NCBI GenBank assembly: GCA_009788065.1
Contig: WQSF01000016.1
Span: forward strand, 1 to 36,191
DNA length: 36,191 nt
Reading direction: 5' to 3'
DNA from: Treponema sp.
Lineage (GTDB): Bacteria > Spirochaetota > Spirochaetia > Treponematales > Breznakiellaceae
Part shown: piece by piece, positions 32,068 through 36,191 of the stretch
Layout of the letters: every line of letters begins with the position of its first letter
Numbering within the stretch: the first letter of the stretch is position 1
Notes under the pieces: generated by a model
Databases searched by the model: none
Told to the model about the DNA's origin: nothing
What the model saw: only the letters and a program-made list of their open reading frames with translations
Translations under genes and position numbers: made by a program

Positions 32068-32096
32068 TTGACATTTTTTACCATTTTTTGTACTCT
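32068..32096 (+). promoter_or_regulatory. Sigma-70 promoter of rplM-rpsI
   Basis: -35 TTGACA (32068-32073), a 17-base spacer and -10 TACTCT (32091-32096), 46 bases before the rplM ATG. The provirus ends upstream of it, so ribosomal protein expression is likely preserved. Confidence 0.75.
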
Positions 32097-32142
32097 TAAA
32101 CTCCCGTTACAATTAAAGAAAAGGTGATAAAAGGTTATCGAT

Positions 32143-32571
32143 ATGAAGACAGTATTTGAAAAACCCGCGTCGGTGGAACGAAAATGGTACGTTCTTGATG
32201 CCGACGGGAAGATTCTGGGCAGGGTCGCCGCCAAGGTCGCGTCCATCGTCCGGGGTAAAAATAAGGCAAATTTTGTGCCCCATCAAGAAATTGGGGATTT
32301 TATTGTTATTATAAACGCGGATAAAATCGCCATATCGGGCAGAAAAGCCCAGCAGAAGATGTATTACAAGCACTCAGGCTATGTCGGGGGCTTAAGCGCC
32401 AATAATTTCGAGAAAGTGATTGAAAGGCACCCGACAATGCCGCTGGAGTTGGCAATTAAAGGTATGCTTCCCAAGGGACCGCTCGGCAGGAAAATGGCGA
32501 AAAACGTAAAAATTTATGCCGGCGCCGATCATCCGCACAGCAGTCAAAAACCAGAGCCGATAGAGGCGTAA
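32143..32571 (+). CDS. rplM: 50S ribosomal protein L13
   Basis: Full-length L13 (142 residues), an early-assembly protein of the large subunit. Marks are RKWYVLDADGKILGRVAAKV, VPHQEIGDFIVIINADKIAI, YYKHSGYVGGL, GMLPKGPLGRKM and YAGADHPHSSQ at the end. It is followed 9 bases later by rpsI, the universal bacterial pair. GAAAAGGTGA about 20 bases upstream is the only purine-rich stretch near the ATG, so the ribosome binding site is weak. Confidence 0.98.
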   Translation: MKTVFEKPASVERKWYVLDADGKILGRVAAKVASIVRGKNKANFVPHQEIGDFIVIINADKIAISGRKAQQKMYYKHSGYVGGLSANNFEKVIERHPTMPLELAIKGMLPKGPLGRKMAKNVKIYAGADHPHSSQKPEPIEA

Positions 32572-32580
32572 GAGGAATAC

Positions 32581-32973
32581 ATGATTAAGAATCTTGGAAT
32601 AGGTACAGGAAGAAGAAAAACTTCGGTAGCGCGGGTTTATGTCCGTGACGGAAGCGGCAAGATCACCATCAATGACAAAGATATCGCCGTTTATTTCCCG
32701 ATGGGCGAGCATGTTCAAATGGTTCGCCAGCCTTTAATGGTGACAGCATGCGAAAATAAGTTTGACGTTTTAATCAACGTTTACGGCGGCGGCAGCAACG
32801 GTCAGGCGGGAGCCTGCCGTCACGGTCTTGCGAGAGCGCTCTGTCAGGTTGAGCAAGCCAATTACGCGAGCCTTCGCGCAAACGGCTACCTTACACGCGA
32901 TCCGCGCATGGTTGAACGTAAGAAATACGGCCGTCCCGGCGCCCGCAGACGCTTCCAGTTCTCCAAACGCTAG
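32581..32973 (+). CDS. rpsI: 30S ribosomal protein S9
   Basis: Full-length S9 (130 residues), whose C-terminal tail reaches the P-site tRNA. GTGRRKTSVARVYVRDGSG at the start, NVYGGGSNGQAGACRHGLARAL in the middle and YGRPGARRRFQFSKR at the end are diagnostic; the final SKR is the tRNA-contacting end. AGAGGAA precedes the ATG. recX begins 2 bases after its stop. Confidence 0.98.
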   Translation: MIKNLGIGTGRRKTSVARVYVRDGSGKITINDKDIAVYFPMGEHVQMVRQPLMVTACENKFDVLINVYGGGSNGQAGACRHGLARALCQVEQANYASLRANGYLTRDPRMVERKKYGRPGARRRFQFSKR

Positions 32974-32975
32974 TA

Positions 32976-33455
32976 TTGGAAAAAAGCGAAAACAATACAA
33001 CTACCGCTTATATACACGCAGAGAAAATCGCTCTGCGCCTGGTCGCAAGGGCGGAGCAATGTTCCCGCGGGCTCGCGCTCAAGCTGGAAAAGCGTAAATG
33101 CGATCCTGCGAGTATCAGCGAAGTAATCTCTAAACTTACAGAATTAAAATTAATTGACGACAGCCGCTTTGCGCGCCTTTGGCTTGAATCGCGGATGCGG
33201 CTGACGCGAAGCCCGCGCCGGCTGCTTTCTTCGCTCTGCGCGAAAGGCATCGAACATGAAGACGCAAAAGCCGCCATTTCGAGCGTGTTAGATGAAGAGG
33301 CGGAAGCGTCGCTTATTGTACGGTTTGTAAAAAAACACGCGCGAAAAGCAGGCGGAAGAAATAACAGCGAAGACGGCGCCCGATCCGTCAAACACTTGTT
33401 AAAAAACGAAGGTTTTTCGACAGCGGCAATTAAACAATTTCTTGGCGAAGATTAA
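32976..33455 (+). CDS. recX: Regulatory protein RecX
   Basis: RecX binds the RecA filament and limits recombination and SOS activity. The 159-residue helical protein has ALRLVARAEQCSRGLALKLEKR, VISKLTELKLIDDSRFARLWLESR and the LLSSLCAKGIEHEDAKAAI segment, the three-helix repeats of the family. The start is TTG at 32976, 2 bases after the rpsI stop, with no clear ribosome binding site, which implies coupling to rpsI translation. RecX is normally near recA; a ribosomal protein neighbour is less usual. Confidence 0.88.
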   Translation: MEKSENNTTTAYIHAEKIALRLVARAEQCSRGLALKLEKRKCDPASISEVISKLTELKLIDDSRFARLWLESRMRLTRSPRRLLSSLCAKGIEHEDAKAAISSVLDEEAEASLIVRFVKKHARKAGGRNNSEDGARSVKHLLKNEGFSTAAIKQFLGED

Positions 33456-33485
33456 TTTAAAATAGAAATTTAATGCCGTATTTTT

Positions 33486-34403
33486 TTATTTGCCTAAAAT
33501 CAATCTGACAACATACCTTGTCAGGAAGAAAATAATAAGAAGCGCGAGGATTGGGAAAATAATATTTATAAACAGAAAAATAATATAATATTTAACAGCG
33601 TCGTCAATCATCGAGTCGCTTAAATCTCTTACTCTGGGCATGAAATTAATTATCGAGTTTCCTGTCCTTCGCGTTCTTGTTATATCATCTTCCATTGTTT
33701 TGGCTGTTTTGCCTTTTTCTTCTATGGAAGCGACAAGGGTATTAATTTCATTCGCCATGATCTTATTGCCTAAAAGCGAAGACACCTGAATCGACGCGGG
33801 AATCGCGAGAGGAATAATAATACTTACTAAAACAGATGAAATAAAAATCCTGTGTAATTTTGTTTTATCTTCATGCGTCCATAAAATAATCAAAGCGATT
33901 AAAACGCACAGCGGTATCAATATAAGGAAAACAAGGTACCCTGCGATTGAAAGCAGTACCTTTTGAAAAGTAATAACCGAAAACGCTCTTAAAATCATGG
34001 CGGATACTTTACCAAGAGCGCTTTCAAACGGAGTTAAAAATTCAACCGGATTAACGGAACTTTCTATAAAATAATTACCTCTTACCTGCGCGGACTGCAT
34101 AACATTGATAACGCCGTTCATGGTTTTAAGGGATGTCCATACTTTTAATATTTGATTTGTTTTATCAAAGAGGGGTTTTTGCGTTCCTTTTTCTGAATCA
34201 ATATCCGGTATTAATAACGAGGAAACACTTCCTCTTGTTTTTGGCAAAACCGAAGTCTGGGTCTCCTGCTTCGCGCCGCCTGACACCTGCTCTTCGCCGG
34301 CGGACGCGCTATTGGCTGTCTGGCACGATATCAACCCGAATAAAAACGAACCGCTGCCAATTAATATGAGCAAAATGGTATACAGAATATACTTCGATTT
34401 CAT
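33486..34403 (-). CDS. Unrecognised membrane lipoprotein, 305 aa
   Basis: A lipoprotein signal with LISC (Cys near residue 27) is followed by a Ser/Ala/Glu-rich linker. Three hydrophobic segments follow: about 150-175 (VLLSIAGYLVFLILIPLCVL), 187-210 (ISSVLVSIIIPLAIPASI) and 272-300 (YIIFLFINIIFPILALLIIF). The loop between the last two is helical and charged. A lipidated protein with three later transmembrane helices is uncommon, and an uncleaved signal anchor is the alternative reading. No family is recognised. It converges on recX with a 30-base AT-rich spacer. Confidence 0.75.
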   Translation of the reverse strand: MKSKYILYTILLILIGSGSFLFGLISCQTANSASAGEEQVSGGAKQETQTSVLPKTRGSVSSLLIPDIDSEKGTQKPLFDKTNQILKVWTSLKTMNGVINVMQSAQVRGNYFIESSVNPVEFLTPFESALGKVSAMILRAFSVITFQKVLLSIAGYLVFLILIPLCVLIALIILWTHEDKTKLHRIFISSVLVSIIIPLAIPASIQVSSLLGNKIMANEINTLVASIEEKGKTAKTMEDDITRTRRTGNSIINFMPRVRDLSDSMIDDAVKYYIIFLFINIIFPILALLIIFFLTRYVVRLILGK

Positions 34404-34469
34404 ATCTTTTTTAATTATAGCATAAAAATGCGTATTTAGCCATAGAGCGGTTTATGCCGATCTTTTAAT

Positions 34470-35057
34470 ATGATTATAGGATTAACAGGCCCCTACTGCG
34501 CTGGGAAAAACCATATTTCGACACTTCTTGAATCGCGCGGACTTCCTGTTCTGGATGTTGATAAATTGGGGTATAAGGTTCTGGAAACCGAAAAAGAGAG
34601 CATTTTTACCCGATTCGGCGAGGATTTGAAAACACAGGACGGCGTTCTGGACAGACGGCTTCTTGGCAGGCGTGTTTTCGGACAACCCGGCGAACTTGCC
34701 GCTCTTGAGGCCATCGTACATCCTCCTGTAAACCGTTTAACCGATGACTGGATAACCGCGCAAAAAGGCCATTGCGTTATAAACGCCGCCTTGCTCCACC
34801 GCTCGTCGGTTTTTAATAAACTGGAAAAAATCATTCTTGTTTCCGCCCCTCTTTTAACGCGGATACTAAGGGCAAGGCGGCGCGACAATCTTTCGTATAG
34901 TCAAATAATCAAGCGTTTCTCTTCCCAAAAGGATTTCTTCACTCAATATTTATCAATAAACGCCGAAATTTATAGAATAGAGAACCATAATCATGGGTCT
35001 CGCGGCTCCCGGAGGCTGGAACACCGGATTGACGCATTTGTAAAGGGGATTAATTAA
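34470..35057 (+). CDS. coaE: Dephospho-CoA kinase CoaE
   Basis: CoaE phosphorylates the 3' hydroxyl of dephospho-CoA, the last step of coenzyme A synthesis. The P-loop reads GLTGPYCAGKNH: the Lys is present, but the usual Ser/Thr after it is Asn. LPVLDVDKLGYKVL holds the conserved Asp, followed by RRLLGRRVFG and LEAIVHPPV, all standard for the family, and RARRRDNLSYSQIIKRFSSQ matches the lid/C-terminal region. At 195 residues it is full length. One base separates its stop from the SPOR gene. Confidence 0.92.
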   Translation: MIIGLTGPYCAGKNHISTLLESRGLPVLDVDKLGYKVLETEKESIFTRFGEDLKTQDGVLDRRLLGRRVFGQPGELAALEAIVHPPVNRLTDDWITAQKGHCVINAALLHRSSVFNKLEKIILVSAPLLTRILRARRRDNLSYSQIIKRFSSQKDFFTQYLSINAEIYRIENHNHGSRGSRRLEHRIDAFVKGIN

Positions 35058-35058
35058 A

Positions 35059-35790
35059 ATGGACAAAGAAATGAAAAAACTTTTATTGGTAGCTGTTTCT
35101 GTAGGCGTGTTTTTACTGGTGACAATTACAGTCGCGATAATTGTCTTAACGCCTAAAACACAGATTCAAGCGCCCGCGATCACATCGTCAAATCCCTTTT
35201 CCGAACCTGTTCAGTCTTATCAGGAAATACTGCCTCCTCAGCCGGCGATAATCGGCGTTCAGGAACCCAACTTCAGTCTTAGCAATGAATTAACTTTTGA
35301 TGACATCGATTCCATTAACGGCGACAGACTGACAATTAAAATACCGGTGCCATCCGCGGCGGCTGTTCCCGATACAAACGCGCAGACAATCTCCGAGACC
35401 GTTTCTGTAATCACAGTGCCTGAATCTGCCGCGTTAAACCCTGTTCAAAACGTTACCGCTGTAAAACCAGCGGAAACAAAACCCGCGGCGGCAAGAACGG
35501 TGACCGCTGTAAGAACACCGACACCGGCGCTCGCAAAAACAATTAATGATTTTTGGGTGCAGACAGGCGCATTTTCCGCGCAAGTCAGAGCTGAAGACGC
35601 CAAAGAATTACTTGCGGCGAAAGGCATAACTTCAATAATTGAAAACCGTGAAATAAACGGCAGAATCTGGTACCGCGTAAGACTCGGCCCTTACACCTCA
35701 GAAAGAGAAGCCAATCACTGGCTTGAAATAGTCAAACTGATTGACGGTTTTAATGACAGCCAAATTCGTCAATCCGTCAGGCAAAACTAG
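35059..35790 (+). CDS. SPOR-domain membrane protein
   Basis: The 243-residue protein has a short cytosolic start (MDKEMKKL), a transmembrane helix at 9-30 (LLVAVSVGVFLLVTITVAII), a Pro/Ala/Val-rich periplasmic linker and a C-terminal SPOR domain at about 165-240 (FWVQTGAFSAQVRAEDAKEL, then WYRVRLGPYTSEREAN). SPOR domains bind glycan strands lacking stem peptides at division sites, so a role in septal wall remodelling is likely. AAAGGGGA lies upstream of the ATG. Confidence 0.9.
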   Translation: MDKEMKKLLLVAVSVGVFLLVTITVAIIVLTPKTQIQAPAITSSNPFSEPVQSYQEILPPQPAIIGVQEPNFSLSNELTFDDIDSINGDRLTIKIPVPSAAAVPDTNAQTISETVSVITVPESAALNPVQNVTAVKPAETKPAAARTVTAVRTPTPALAKTINDFWVQTGAFSAQVRAEDAKELLAAKGITSIIENREINGRIWYRVRLGPYTSEREANHWLEIVKLIDGFNDSQIRQSVRQN

Positions 35791-35834
35791 AATTCTCTTG
35801 CTCAAAGATTATATTTCCGCTATTATTAACAGAC

Positions 35835-35863
35835 TGGACAAAAGACTCCGTCTTGTGTACATT
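35835..35863 (+). promoter_or_regulatory. Promoter of the tRNA-Ser genes
   Basis: -35 TGGACA, a 17-base spacer and -10 TACATT, ending 16 bases before the tRNA start. It is a reasonable sigma-70 match in a position suited to a short 5' leader. Confidence 0.5.
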
Positions 35864-35879
35864 TAATTTGACAATATAG

Positions 35880-35964
<85 letters not shown>

Positions 35965-35969
35965 TTGTT

Positions 35970-36017
35970 TAAAAATGCTTCGCATTTTTAAGCTTGGAGT
36001 TTTACTGCGTAAAACTC
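35970..36017. terminator. Two tandem triloop hairpins after tRNA-Ser(TGA)
   Basis: TAAAAATGC-ttc-GCATTTTTA (9-bp stem, ends in a T-run) is followed by GAGTTTTAC-tgc-GTAAAACTC (9-bp stem). The first has the features of an intrinsic terminator. Both share the short-loop design of the hairpins near 13.7 and 18.5 kb. Confidence 0.6.
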
Positions 36018-36051
36018 TATATAACCTTACAATTTGCTCTAACACAGAGAA

Positions 36052-36072
36052 GATTCGAATCCCCCTGTGCGG
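36052..36072 (+). pseudogene. tRNA T-arm/acceptor 3'-end relic
   Basis: GATTCGAATCCCCCTGTGCGG matches the T-loop, T-stem 3' strand and a decayed acceptor end of the neighbouring tRNA-Ser, without any 5' portion. It is probably a remnant of a third tRNA copy between the two intact ones. Confidence 0.5.
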
Positions 36073-36092
36073 CAAAACTGTAAAAAACTTTT

Positions 36093-36180
36093 GGAGCGGT
36101 GCGAGAGAGGCCGAATCGGGCTCCCTGCTAAGGAGTTGTGCCCCTAAAGGGTACCGAGGGTTCGAATCCCTCCTGCTCCG
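36093..36180 (+). tRNA. tRNA-Ser(GCT)
   Basis: Class II tRNA: acceptor GGAGCGG/CTGCTCC with discriminator G, anticodon stem GCTCC/GGAGT with loop CTGCTAA (anticodon GCT, codons AGU/AGC), a long variable arm (TGTGCCCCTAAAGGGTACC) and T-arm GAGGGTTCGAATCCCTC. A T-run follows directly. Confidence 0.94.
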
Positions 36181-36191
36181 TTTTTAAAAAC

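Noticed and set aside
31950-32246. 98-aa minus-strand ORF across the giant hairpin and rplM start
   Set aside because: It runs through the hairpin, the rplM promoter and antisense rplM; no homology or start signal is visible.

Overview
The window looks like chromosomal DNA from a spirochaete of the Treponema type. This is inferred from gene content, not from a marker search. The pointers are: a MurA with Asp in place of the catalytic Cys; many small envelope proteins built on TPR, PQQ-like, LysM, SPOR and lipobox modules; flagellar fliS plus a FlgN-like gene behind a sigma-28-type promoter; rpoN followed by hpf; and Hsp70-like and Mrr-like domains welded to membrane anchors. Base composition is moderate to low in GC, and genes are tightly packed with frequent ATGA or TAATG overlaps.

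Layout. 1-2.5 kb: the 3' part of murA, rmuC and a frameshifted hicB-like antitoxin relic. 2.5-5.4 kb (minus): cutA, a TraB-family membrane protein and a secreted TPR protein. 5.5-8.3 kb (plus): an unrecognised membrane-anchored protein and an anchored TPR protein. 8.3-12.3 kb (minus): a PQQ-like/HEAT exported protein, an exported unknown and a DUF1015 protein. 12.3-18.3 kb (plus): rpoN, hpf, an M24 peptidase, a dicarboxylate/amino-acid symporter, rsmG, fliS and a flgN-like gene. 18.3-18.6 kb: one intact tRNA-Val(CAC) among several broken tRNA copies. 18.6-26.4 kb: a sugar isomerase/epimerase, a lipoprotein aminopeptidase, a lytic transglycosylase, an Hsp70-SBD/LysM fusion, a TPR/Mrr-like fusion and an EEP-family lipoprotein. 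26.4-27.0 kb: a GGTGACTGACACC repeat cluster and a small Cys-rich lipoprotein gene with a dyad operator inside its promoter.

From about 27.1 to 32.05 kb lies the most notable item: an apparently complete microvirus (gokushovirus-like, family Microviridae) genome of about 5 kb integrated in the chromosome. All of its genes are on the minus strand: VP2 pilot, VP4 HUH replication initiator, a VP5-position small protein, VP1 capsid, a 27-aa basic J-like peptide missing from the ORF track, and a scaffold-position protein. It is bounded by strong hairpins and sits between the promoter of the lipoprotein gene and that of rplM. Integrated microviruses are known from Bacteroidetes and enterobacteria; I know of none well described in treponemes.

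After it come rplM, rpsI and recX (plus), an unrecognised membrane lipoprotein (minus), then coaE, a SPOR-domain protein and two tRNA-Ser genes (TGA, GCT) with a tRNA 3'-end relic between them.

Limits: everything was read by eye. Homology statements rest on motif recognition, and no attachment-site repeat of the provirus could be proven.
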